Source: Acidobacteriota bacterium
GTDB taxonomy: Bacteria > Acidobacteriota > Terriglobia > Acidiferrales > UBA7541
Direction: 5' to 3'
DNA length: 18,030 nt
NCBI GenBank assembly: GCA_003224515.1
Contig: QHZC01000029.1
Location: 1-18,030 of the forward strand
Numbering within the stretch: position 1 is the first letter of the stretch; every line of letters starts with the position of its first letter. Below the pieces are notes generated by a model. The model was given only the letters and a program-made list of their open reading frames with translations, was not told the origin of the DNA and did not search any database. This document shows positions 1 to 8,861 of the stretch, in pieces. Position numbers and translations under genes: made by a program.

Positions 1-1457
1 TCGACACCGTCAAGCTCTCTGCCGATTCGCTGCTTGGAGTCATCAATGACATTCTCGATTTCTCCAAAATCGAAGCAGGCAGGATTGATATCGATATCCG
101 TCCGTTCAACCTGCGCGACAGCCTGGAATCAAACCTCAGAACGCTTGCTCTTCGGGCAGACGAAAAGGGGCTGGAGCTACTCTGCGAATTGGCGCCGGAG
201 GTTCCGGAAATGGTGCGGGCAGACGCCAACCGATTGAATCAAATCTTGATCAACCTTGTGGGCAATGCCATCAAGTTCACGCACGAAGGGGAAGTCGCCG
301 TAAAAGTGCAAGTCGATGCGGGGGGCCAAGAAGATCGAGTTTTACATTTTGAGGTGGCCGACACGGGAATTGGCGTTCCGCCCGAAAAGCAGAAAGTGAT
401 TTTTGATGCGTTCGCGCAGGCGGACACATCCACGACACGAAAATACGGTGGAACCGGGCTGGGACTGACAATTTCGACGCGGTTGCTGGAAAAGATGGGT
501 GGAAAGATATGGCTGGAGAGCGAAGTTGGAAAGGGAAGCAGGTTCCACTTTACGTTGCCAGTCGCTGTCGTTGATCCCGAAAGAGTTGAAATAGGAAAGG
601 CCGCGCCTCCGGAGATTTTGCGGGGCGTGAGAGTTCTGGTGGTCGACGACAATCGCACGAACCGCCGGATTCTCGAAGGCATGCTGAAGCGGTGGGAAAT
701 GCGGTCCACTTCGGTGGAAGGTGGGGAAGATGCATTGGCGGAGTTACCCGCTGCACGGAGAGCGGAGGATCCGTACGGGTTGATCCTGCTGGACATGCAC
801 ATGCCAAAGATGGACGGTTTTGAGCTCGTGGAACGAATCCGGCAGAGGCCGGAGTTATCGACGGCAACGATCATGATGCTAACTTCCGCCGGCCATCGGG
901 GAGATGCGGAGCGTTGCAATAAACTGGGAATCTCCGCTTACCTGCTGAAACCGATCCGTCAGTCGGAATTGCGCGAAGCCATTGCGCGAGTTCTCGGAGC
1001 GCGCGAGAGCAAGGGCGCCATCCCGTTAATTACCCGATATTCATTGCACGACGAACGCGACCCTGAATCTGTCTTGAACGTGCTTCTCGTGGAAGACAAT
1101 CTTGTGAACCAGCGGCTGGCCACACGCTTGTTGGAGAAGCGCGGACATCGTGTGGTAGTGGCCGGCAACGGGCGGGAAGCGCTGGAGACGCTCGGGAAAG
1201 CAAAGTTCGACCTGGTATTCATGGATATCCAGATGCCGGAAATGGATGGCATTGAAGCAATAAGCGCGATTCGCCAGAAAGAAATAGGCACTGATCGACG
1301 ACTGACGGTGATCGCTCTCACTGCTCACGCAATGAAAGGCGACCGGGAGAAATGCGTAACTGCCGGCATGGACGATTATTTGTCCAAGCCGATACGGCCC
1401 CAGGAGCTGGATGAGATCTTAGAGCGCTACCTTGTGCGTCCGAAGGTATTCTCCTAG
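1..1457 (+). CDS. Hybrid sensor histidine kinase with two receiver domains (5' end outside window)
   Basis: This is a cytoplasmic signalling kinase core that passes phosphate to two C-terminal receivers. The frame is open from base 3, so the true start and the sensor region lie upstream of the window. The first residues (SLLGVINDILDFSKIEAGRI) are the second helix of a HisKA dimerisation domain; its phospho-accepting His is just off the window. A HATPase_c domain follows, with an N box (NQILINLVGNAIKF, from about 228), a G1 box (DTGIGV), an F box (IFDAFAQAD) and a G2 box (GGTGLGL, from about 447). Receiver 1 spans about 627-990, with VVDDN and phospho-acceptor Asp in LLDMHMPKMDG (codon 792-794). 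Receiver 2 spans about 1080-1440, with Asp in FMDIQMPEMDG (codon 1224-1226). Both keep the acidic pair and the Lys of the KP motif. The layout resembles BarA/ArcB-like kinases but has no visible HPt domain. The input signal and output regulator are unknown. Confidence 0.93.
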   Translation, partial: DTVKLSADSLLGVINDILDFSKIEAGRIDIDIRPFNLRDSLESNLRTLALRADEKGLELLCELAPEVPEMVRADANRLNQILINLVGNAIKFTHEGEVAVKVQVDAGGQEDRVLHFEVADTGIGVPPEKQKVIFDAFAQADTSTTRKYGGTGLGLTISTRLLEKMGGKIWLESEVGKGSRFHFTLPVAVVDPERVEIGKAAPPEILRGVRVLVVDDNRTNRRILEGMLKRWEMRSTSVEGGEDALAELPAARRAEDPYGLILLDMHMPKMDGFELVERIRQRPELSTATIMMLTSAGHRGDAERCNKLGISAYLLKPIRQSELREAIARVLGARESKGAIPLITRYSLHDERDPESVLNVLLVEDNLVNQRLATRLLEKRGHRVVVAGNGREALETLGKAKFDLVFMDIQMPEMDGIEAISAIRQKEIGTDRRLTVIALTAHAMKGDREKCVTAGMDDYLSKPIRPQELDEILERYLVRPKVFS

Positions 1458-1654
1458 TTTGACCTCGGTTAAATTTCCAAGCAGTCTAAGCCTGCGCGAA
1501 AATCCAATTTCCAGTTCGAAATCGACGTGTCCTCGGATAATGCATTTGCACCCTTTGAGAAGCAAGGTAAGCTAGCAACGGGTCATTTAGGACACCTGCG
1601 AGCGTGGTCCGGCGTTTGACAGTCAATCTGTGCCATTTCGAAAGGAAAACGGTG

Positions 1655-3847
1655 ATGAGGCAGCTCTATACGAATGTTTTGACGTTGGGAGTAGCGGGAT
1701 TTCTGGTCCTTGCGATGGCATCCTCCGCACAGAAACCAGCTCCGCCACAAGCGCCCGCGCAGGGTGCGAAGAAGGCGCAGCCAGAGACGCAAGCCAAGAA
1801 GGCTGCTCCCAAGCGTGCGCCGCTGGAAGTGCCACAACTGAAATTCGAGAAATACAAACTGGCGAACGGCCTGGAGGTGATTCTTTCGGAGGACCACCGC
1901 TTGCCCATGGTGGCGGTGAATTTGTGGTACCACGTGGGGCCGGCGAACGAACTCCCGGGGCGCACGGGTTTTGCTCATCTATTCGAACACATGATGTTCG
2001 AGGGATCGCGACACGTGCCGGGAAGTTCGCACTTCCACTATCTGGAAGCGGCGGGCGCTTCGGACATCAATGGGACGACCGATTTTGACCGGACGAATTA
2101 TTTCGAAACGTTGCCTTCGAATCAGCTGGAGCTCGCGCTATGGCTGGAGTCCGACCGCATGGGTTATTTGCCGGACAAGCTGGACCAGGCGAACCTCGCG
2201 AACCAGCAGGACGTAGTCCGCAATGAGCGGCGGCAAAGTGTTGAGAACGCTCCGTACGGCGTAGTGGAAGAGGGGCTGTTTCACCAGCTCTTTCCGAAAG
2301 AGCATCCTTATTACGGTGAAGTGATTGGTTCGCACCTCGATATTCAGTCTGCGAAGCTCGAGGACGTGCGAAATTTTTTCAAGCTCTATTACGCGCCGAA
2401 CAATGCGAGCCTGGCGATCGTTGGCGATTTCCATCCCCAGAGAGCGCGCGAACTGGTGGAAAAATATTTTGCGCCGCTGAAACGGGGCGAAGGCGTGCCC
2501 AAGATCAAGGCTCACACGCCGCCGATTACTTCTGAGCGTCACGCAGTGATTCAAGATAACGTCCAGCTTCCACGTGTTTACATGGGATGGCTGACCTCTC
2601 CGATCTTCAAACCGGGCGATGCGGAAGCGGATCTCACAGCCACGATTCTTGGCGGAGGAAAATCCAGCCGCTTGTACAAAAGGCTCGTTTACGAAAAGCA
2701 GATTGCGCAGGACGTGACGGTGAATCAGCAGTCGCTGATTCTCGGCTCGGTGTTTGAAGTGCAGGCGACGGCCAAAGTCGGCGTAAGACCGGAAGATCTC
2801 GAGAAAGCGATCAATGCAGAGTTGGACGCGTTTCGTAAGGAGGGGCCGACAGCGTCAGAGCTCACGCGGGCGCGAAACGTGATCGAATCGAGAATCATCG
2901 CGGGACTCGAGACGCTGGGCGGATTCGGCGGCGTCGCGGACCGGCTGAACAGCTATAACCACTATTTGGGAACGCCGGATTTTCTAGCGGCGGATGTCGG
3001 GCGGTACGAAAATGCCACAATCGAATCGATTCAAGCGTTCGTCGCGGGCCAGCTCAATGGCAATCAACGCGCGGTGATCTACGGCCTGCCGGGGAAGCAG
3101 GATCTGGGGCCTGAAGTGGCGACGCCGAAGGCGGAACAGAAGGACGCATCCAAGAATAATGGAGAAGCGGTGAACCCCGATGCGGAGTGGCGGAAAGATG
3201 CGCCCCAGGCGGGTCCTGCCGGCGCGTTGCACCTGCCTGTGCCGGAGAAATTCAAGCTCTCCAATGGATTGACGGTGCTGTACAGCGAAAGACCGGGATT
3301 GCCGCTGGTGGCTGCGAACCTGGTTTTGCACGCGGGGAGCGGAGTTAACCCTGTGGACCGGCCGGGGCTTGCGAGCATGACGGCGCGGATGCTGCAGCAG
3401 GGCACAACAACGCGTTCCGCGCTGCAGATCGCGGATCGCGCGGCGGACCTGGGCGCGACGCTGAATTCAGGCGCGGGGACCGACACGACTGGAATATCCA
3501 CGCGCTCACTCTCACGGAATTTTCCCGATGCGCTGGAACTGCTCGCCGATGTTGCGCTCCATCCGAATTTTCCGCAGGCGGAGATCGAACGTGTTCGCTC
3601 CGAACGGCTGACCGGGATTGTGCAGGAAAAAGACCAGCCATTTGCCTTGGCGTTCCGTGTCCTGACTGCGGCGCTTTTTGGACCGCACCACACGTATGGA
3701 TATCCGGACAGCGGCAGCGCGGAATCCATCAAAGCGACATCGCGCGAGGATCTGCTGCATTTCTGGCAGCAGAATTATTTTCCGGACGATGCAGTTCTGG
3801 TGGTTACGGGAAACATCAAACTGGCCGCATTGAGGCCACTGCTCTAA
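1655..3847 (+). pseudogene. M16 family zinc peptidase, N-terminal 730 residues, ended by a premature TAA
   Basis: This is a pitrilysin/insulinase-type metallopeptidase, probably exported. ATG 1655 is chosen because AAGGA lies about 8 nt upstream and a signal peptide starts there (MRQLYTNVLTLGVAGFLVLA, then an Ala/Pro/Lys-rich linker). Earlier in-frame GTGs would spoil the signal peptide. The first M16 unit carries the inverted zinc motif HLFEH at residues 108-112, and the third ligand is probably the Glu of VRNERR (about 191). The second, non-catalytic M16 unit starts near residue 535 and lacks HxxEH, as is usual for the second half of two-unit M16 proteins. The TAA at 3845-3847 falls inside the last domain, and the same frame continues to 4549 with clear homology. 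The product stopping here lacks the final ~233 residues that help close the proteolytic chamber, so it is probably inactive unless the stop is an error. Confidence 0.88.
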
Positions 3848-4549
3848 AAGCAGTTCGGCGCGTGGAAGGCAGGGAGGCCGGCTGCCGCGGTAATCGGTTC
3901 TCCGGAGACAACGGATGCCAAGCTAATTCTTGTGGACCGTCCGGGAGCGCCGCAGACGACGCTAGTGTGCTTCTCGATGGGGTTGGCGCGGTCTACACCG
4001 GACTACGCCGCCGTTGAGGTGATGAATACGGATCTCGGCGGGCTGTTTTCCAGCCGGATTAACATGAACTTGCGCGAAGCTCACGGGTACACGTACGGTG
4101 CCGGATCGTTCTTCAACTATCATCGCGCTCCAGGGCCTTTCATCGTGTTCTCGGATGTGCGGACAGACGTGACCGCGCCGGCGACTTCGGAAGTGTTCAA
4201 CGAGCTGAAACGGATGCGCGACACGCAGATGACTCCCGGGGAACTCATTCTTTCGAAGGATTCCATCGCACGGTCGCTGCCGGGGCGGTTCGAACGCGGC
4301 ACGGACGCGGCCGCGAGCTTCGCCGAGCTTTTCACTTACGATTTGCCTCTGGACTACTACTCGACGCTGCCGGATCGCATCAATGCCGTGACTATCGAGC
4401 AAGCGCAGGCCATGGCACAGAAATACATTCAGCCGGAAAAGATGATCGTTCTTGCGTTAGGTGACCGGGCGAAGATCGAAGAGGACATGAAGAGACTCAA
4501 CCTTGGCAAGGCTGAGATTCGCGACACCGACGGGAAAATCGTTCACTGA
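3848..4549 (+). pseudogene. M16 family peptidase, C-terminal portion after the internal stop
   Basis: This continues the preceding gene in the same reading frame, with no base missing. It contains the end of the last M16 domain: KQFGAWKAG, then an INMNLREAHGYTYGAGSFF block that matches the conserved Arg/Tyr substrate-binding motif (R....Y) of the second M16 half, and a normal C-terminus. Together the two parts make about 964 codons, a typical length for two-unit M16 enzymes. No convincing ribosome binding site or ATG lies near the break; the first possible restart is a GTG at 3932, well inside the domain. Independent expression is therefore unlikely. A 6-bp hairpin lies directly after the stop codon. 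Confidence 0.85.
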
Positions 4550-4550
4550 T

Positions 4551-4565
4551 CTCGAATGTTTCGAG
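4551..4565 (+). terminator. Short hairpin directly after the M16 gene
   Basis: CTCGAA and TTCGAG form a perfect 6-bp stem with a TGT loop, one base after the M16 stop codon. There is no following T-tract, so it is at best an atypical or Rho-assisted terminator, or a 3'-end stabiliser. It lies just before the candidate rsgA promoter. Confidence 0.3.
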
Positions 4566-4567
4566 TG

Positions 4568-4596
4568 TTGACTCCGGCCGGGCCCGCCGCTAGGAT
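4568..4596 (+). promoter_or_regulatory. Candidate sigma-70 promoter for rsgA
   Basis: TTGACT (4568-4573) and TAGGAT (4591-4596) are separated by exactly 17 nt. This matches five of six -35 and four of six -10 consensus bases. Transcription would begin near 4603 and leave a leader of about 218 nt before rsgA. The assignment rests on consensus match and position only. Confidence 0.4.
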
Positions 4597-4655
4597 TGAA
4601 TTAAGAAGGTTCCCGCGGAGCTGCAGGGGCCTTCATTTTAACCCCGGAGGCGCCT

Positions 4656-4715
4656 GTGCCAACCACTAGCAAAGTTGTGGCGGGTGGGTGTGTCTCCGCG
4701 GGTTGCATAAACTGA
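4656..4715 (+). other. Possible 19-residue leader ORF upstream of rsgA
   Basis: A GTG at 4656 is preceded by GGAGG (4646-4650) at 5-nt spacing and opens a 19-codon frame ending with TGA at 4713-4715 (MPTTSKVVAGGCVSAGCIN). It lies within the predicted long rsgA leader. I recognise no homologue, and a frame this short with a usable ribosome binding site can arise by chance. The remaining leader up to 4806 shows nothing else I can identify. Confidence 0.15.
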
Positions 4716-4820
4716 CTGCGTCACCCCTTCCCGCATTTCAAATCCTATTAAAAGCGATGCTGTTTTCATGGGCACCGGCGGCGGCCGAGTGCTGGACCAT
4801 GGCCGCGGGAGGATCATCAA

Positions 4821-5894
4821 GTGTCGATTGAAGGATGGGGATGGAATTCGTACTTCGAAGCGTTTTGGCGGGGCAGCGACTGGGAATATGCAGTACCGGC
4901 GCGCGTTGTTGCACAGCAACGGAAATTCTGGCGGGTCGCGGGGGACTTCGGCGAACGCTGGGCTGAAGCCAACGGCAAGCTGCGTCTTGCCGCGGACGAG
5001 GGCGCAGACTGGCCGGCAGTCGGGGATTGGGTGGTGGCGGAACTCCATGGCGCGGACACGCCCGCGGTGATCCAGGAAGTTTTGCCGAGGCGGAGCAAAT
5101 TTGTGCGCAAATCGCCAGGGAAGAAGGTGAAAGAGCAGGTAATCGCGGCGAACGTGGACACGGCATTGCTGGTGTCCGCATTGGACGGCGATTTCAATAC
5201 GCGGCGCATCGAACGGTATCTCGCGCAGTGCTGGGAGTCTGGGGCGAGGCCGGTCATCGTGTTGAACAAAGTGGACGCTTGCGAGAAGGCACGCGGGAAG
5301 GCCGGGATGGGGCACGTGGCGATGGGCACAGCGGTGTGCGTCGTCAGCGCGAGAACGGGTCAGGGGTTTGGCGAACTGGAGGGGTTGCTCAGACCAGGGC
5401 ACACGTTTGTGCTCCTGGGCTCCTCCGGTGTAGGCAAGTCAACGATTGCGAACCGGCTTCTAGGACAGACGGTTCAGGAAGTGCAGCCGGTTCGCGAGAG
5501 TGATAACCGGGGACGGCACACCACGACAACGCGTGAACTTTTTGTTTTGCCGTGCGGAGCACTTCTGATGGACACGCCGGGCCTGCGCGAGATGCAACTG
5601 TGGGAAGCGGAAAGCGGTGTTGCGCAAGTCTTTGCCGACATTGATTTGCTGGCGGCACAGTGCCGATTCGGCGATTGCCGTCATGAAGCGGAGCTGGGAT
5701 GTGCGGTCCTGGCGGCGCTGAGCGCAGGCACACTGGATCCGGCACGCGTTGAAAACCGGCGGAAACTCTTGCGCGAGCAGGAATTCCTCCGGAGGAAAAT
5801 AGATCCACAAGCAAGACAGGAAGAAAAACAGAGAATCAAGCAGATTCATCGCCAGCAGCGGAAGATGTACCGGAACGGAAAATTCGCCGGTTAG
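4821..5894 (+). CDS. rsgA: Ribosome small-subunit biogenesis GTPase RsgA
   Basis: RsgA (YjeQ/EngC family) is a circularly permuted GTPase that acts late in 30S maturation and checks the decoding centre. The product is 357 residues, a normal length. An N-terminal OB fold (about 25-95) is followed by the permuted G motifs: NKVD at 149-152 (G4), SARTG at 176-180 (G5), GSSGVGKST at 200-208 (G1/P-loop), GRHTTT at 231-236 (G2) and DTPG at 251-254 (G3). The C-terminal zinc site is complete, with C281, C286, H288 and C294 in CRFGDCRHEAELGC. A basic tail (KQRIKQIHRQQRKMYR) could contact rRNA. The GTG start is supported by GGGAGG (4807-4812) at 8-nt spacing. The gene is monocistronic and converges on the mutase operon with only 27 nt between the stops. 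Confidence 0.96.
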   Translation: MSIEGWGWNSYFEAFWRGSDWEYAVPARVVAQQRKFWRVAGDFGERWAEANGKLRLAADEGADWPAVGDWVVAELHGADTPAVIQEVLPRRSKFVRKSPGKKVKEQVIAANVDTALLVSALDGDFNTRRIERYLAQCWESGARPVIVLNKVDACEKARGKAGMGHVAMGTAVCVVSARTGQGFGELEGLLRPGHTFVLLGSSGVGKSTIANRLLGQTVQEVQPVRESDNRGRHTTTTRELFVLPCGALLMDTPGLREMQLWEAESGVAQVFADIDLLAAQCRFGDCRHEAELGCAVLAALSAGTLDPARVENRRKLLREQEFLRRKIDPQARQEEKQRIKQIHRQQRKMYRNGKFAG

Positions 5895-5921
5895 TTTTCT
5901 CGATTGTGTAGGGGACCGCGA

Positions 5922-6323
5922 CTATGGGTGCGCGACGCGCTTGTGGATGAAGTCCACGATGTCTTGCGTGGAGGTTCCCGGGAGAAAGATTTCGGCGATG
6001 CCGGATTGTTTCAGGGCCGGGATATCGGCTTCGGGGATGATGCCTCCGACGAGGACAGTGACGTCGCTCATGCCTTTGTCGTGGAGCAGTTTCATCAGTT
6101 GGGGGCAGATGGTATTGTGCGCGCCGGAGAGAATCGAGAGGCCGATTACGTCGACATCTTCCTGTACGGCAGCGGAGGCGATCATTTCCGGGGTCTGGCG
6201 CAAGCCGGTGTAAACGACTTCCATGCCGGCGTCGCGCAATGCACGGGCGATTATTTTTGCGCCGCGGTCATGGCCATCCAATCCCGGCTTGGCAATCAAC
6301 ACTCGGATTTTTTTCTCTAGCAT
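5922..6323 (-). CDS. mcmA2: Methylmalonyl-CoA mutase, small B12-binding subunit
   Basis: This 133-residue stand-alone cobalamin-binding domain corresponds to the C-terminal domain of fused methylmalonyl-CoA mutases. The base-off/His-on signature is complete: DGHDRG at residues 16-21 (DxHxxG, with His18 the lower cobalt ligand), SIL at 63-65 (SxL) and VGG at 92-94 (GG). With the large subunit it would interconvert (R)-methylmalonyl-CoA and succinyl-CoA in propionate and branched-chain amino-acid or odd-chain fatty-acid breakdown. It starts 3 nt after the large-subunit stop, so the two are translated as one operon. This subunit is intact although its partner is broken. Isobutyryl-CoA mutase or ethylmalonyl-CoA mutase small subunits look alike, so substrate is inferred from the partner. 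Confidence 0.93.
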   Translation of the reverse strand: MLEKKIRVLIAKPGLDGHDRGAKIIARALRDAGMEVVYTGLRQTPEMIASAAVQEDVDVIGLSILSGAHNTICPQLMKLLHDKGMSDVTVLVGGIIPEADIPALKQSGIAEIFLPGTSTQDIVDFIHKRVAHP

Positions 6324-6326
6324 GGG

Positions 6327-6875
6327 TCAGGTGATGGCGACTTCTTCGTAGGTGCCGAAGACCTCGCGGAGGGCGTCGCAGATTTCGCCGAGGGTGGCGT
6401 AGCATTTTACGGCATCATAGATGAACGGCATGAGGTTATCTTTGCCTTTGGCGGCAGTGCGGAGGGCATTGAGGCGGCGATCGACTTCGGCCTTGGAGCG
6501 GTCGGCACGGAGCTTTTTCAATCGGGCGCCTTGGCGGTGGGCAACCGTCTCGTCAATTTGCAGAATTTCCAACGGCTTTTCTTCGGCTACGAAATCATTC
6601 ACGCCGACGATGATTTTTTCTTTTTTGTCGACAGCCATCTGGTAACGGTAAGAGGCTTCGGCGATTTCCCGCTGCGGGTAGCCGCGCTCGATGGCGGCGA
6701 CCATGCCGCCCATGGCGTCGATTCGATCGATATATTCCCAAGCGCCGCGTTCGACTTCGTTGGTGAGAGTTTCGACGAAGTAGGATCCGCCGAAGGGATC
6801 GACGGTATTGGTGACGCCGGTTTCGTGGGCAATAATTTGCTGCGTGCGCAGGGCGATGGTCGCGGCGAACTCCGT
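6327..6875 (-). pseudogene. mcmA1: Methylmalonyl-CoA mutase large subunit, C-terminal part after a frame-shifting deletion
   Basis: This is the distal third of the mutase large subunit, in a different frame from the N-terminal part. It reads TEFAATIALRTQQIIAHETG, then VDPFGGSYFVE, AMGGMVAAIERGYPQREI and VGVNDFVAEE, all conserved mutase blocks, and ends normally at 6327. The first recognisable codon of this frame is ACG at 6875. Its natural upstream neighbour, the conserved GGTQSLHTN segment, is absent. Without the preceding part there is no ribosome binding site and no domain start; an internal ATG at 6713 falls within a helix block and is not a credible start. Confidence 0.85.
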
Positions 6876-7981
<1,106 letters not shown>

Positions 7982-8130
7982 GCGCGTTATTCCCGAGGTC
8001 GAATCAAACAACCATACAAATCGCCCGAGAATTTAATGCTATTCGAAAGGTACGAAAGGGGCAAGGGCGGCGCGGAGGCAACGCAGGGAAAAGGCAAATA
8101 GTTGAAGCACAGGGCGGACAAAGCCAGCAG

Positions 8131-8157
8131 CCGGTCCGGATAATTCTGACGGACCGG
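8131..8157 (-). terminator. Strong hairpin downstream of the DUF1264 gene
   Basis: CCGGTCCG (8131-8138) and CGGACCGG (8150-8157) form a perfect 8-bp GC-rich stem with an 11-nt AT-rich loop, starting 17 nt past the DUF1264 stop on the minus strand. The following minus-strand bases contain only CTTTG rather than a clean U-tract, so termination may need help. It would separate the DUF1264 transcript from the mutase operon. The rest of 7982-8174 shows nothing I can identify. Confidence 0.45.
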
Positions 8158-8174
8158 TTATGGTCAGACTGTTG

Positions 8175-8708
8175 TTATTTGGCGTTGTACTCCTTGGCGG
8201 TCAGTTCCTTGTGGCCTACAGACTGCGCGTGCTTGACGGTTCCGTTTGGGGCCTTCGCGTCGTCTGGATACCAAAGGTGAAAGATGATGCCGTCGGTTTG
8301 AGCGGCGGCTTCGGCTATTTTCTTGGCCTCCTCGGGTGAACGGTCAAGAACCTGAACGCGGCCGGTGGCAATTTCAACCGCGTGATCGTGGTAGAACTTG
8401 TTCCAGTTCTCGAGGGAAACGTTTGGCCGCGAAACGCCTTTAGCGACGAAGTATTCCACCTGTTTGAGCAGGGCGTTGGGTTCAGTGGATTCATAGATCA
8501 GGCATTCAAGTACGTCGCTCGATACGGGTTTGCAGTAGTGATGGTAGGGCCCCATCACTTTGCCATCCATCATGTGGGGAGCCAGGACATGGATGTCATG
8601 GCCGTCGGCGGGCGTGCGGGTTTTCTCCTGCGGCGGGGCGCTCCGCGACCCCATAACGAGTGCTCCCGAAACCAAAAGCGTGGTAAAGAATGCATACTTG
8701 TAGTTCAT
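8175..8708 (-). CDS. DUF1264 (oil-body-associated-protein-like) exported protein
   Basis: The 177-residue product has a signal-like N-terminus (MNYKYAFFTTLLVSGALVMG, then SRSAPPQEK). The remainder is a DUF1264 domain, the family that includes plant oil-body-associated proteins. Hallmarks are HVLAPHMMDGKVMGPYHHYC, the LECLIYES block, WNKFYHDHAVEIATGRVQVLD and DGIIFHLWYPDD. The many His, Trp and acidic residues are family-conserved, but no reaction is established for the family, so none is assigned. ATG 8708 is well supported: AGGAGG (8713-8718) sits 4 nt upstream. It may be periplasmic or a lipid-free secreted protein. It is divergent from the winged-helix/TPR regulator across about 153 bp, which makes regulation by that neighbour plausible but unproven. 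Confidence 0.85.
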   Translation of the reverse strand: MNYKYAFFTTLLVSGALVMGSRSAPPQEKTRTPADGHDIHVLAPHMMDGKVMGPYHHYCKPVSSDVLECLIYESTEPNALLKQVEYFVAKGVSRPNVSLENWNKFYHDHAVEIATGRVQVLDRSPEEAKKIAEAAAQTDGIIFHLWYPDDAKAPNGTVKHAQSVGHKELTAKEYNAK

Positions 8709-8811
8709 CTCTCCTCCTGAAGCAGATTTTTGGGCCAGGGTCTGTTGTTTCTCAAAGATTCCCTTCTACCCTCCAACCCCCTGATTGAGCCGCAAGCCGC
8801 TCTGGAAATCC

Positions 8812-8840
8812 TTACCAAAAGGTGATAATTTTCGGATAAT
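8812..8840 (+). promoter_or_regulatory. Candidate promoter for the winged-helix/TPR regulator
   Basis: TTACCA (8812-8817) and GATAAT (8835-8840) are separated by exactly 17 nt, a four-of-six and five-of-six consensus match. Transcription would start near 8848, leaving a very short leader before ATG 8862, which has no clear Shine-Dalgarno sequence. It lies in the divergent intergenic region shared with the DUF1264 gene. Confidence 0.4.
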
Positions 8841-8861
8841 TAAGGCATTCTGCGTGATTTC

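Noticed and set aside
3845..4549. Natural two-gene M16 peptidase pair
   Set aside because: The break lies within a domain helix, the frame is unchanged and there is no ribosome binding site or start codon close to the break. Natural pairs split between the two M16 units.
4638..5402. 254-codon minus-strand frame over the rsgA leader and 5' half
   Set aside because: It overlaps rsgA, whose GTPase motifs are unambiguous; the antisense product has no recognisable features.
4821..5894. Reading the GTPase next to the mutase operon as MeaB, the mutase chaperone
   Set aside because: The permuted motif order (NKVD before the P-loop) and the C-terminal Cys/His zinc site identify RsgA. No MeaB-like gene is present in the window.
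5904..6320. 138-codon plus-strand frame
   Set aside because: It is the exact shadow of the B12-binding subunit, which carries the full DxHxxG/SxL/GG signature on the other strand.
8131..8157. Palindrome as a mobile-element end or attachment site
   Set aside because: There is no transposase, integrase or matching second copy nearby; position just after a stop codon fits a terminator better.
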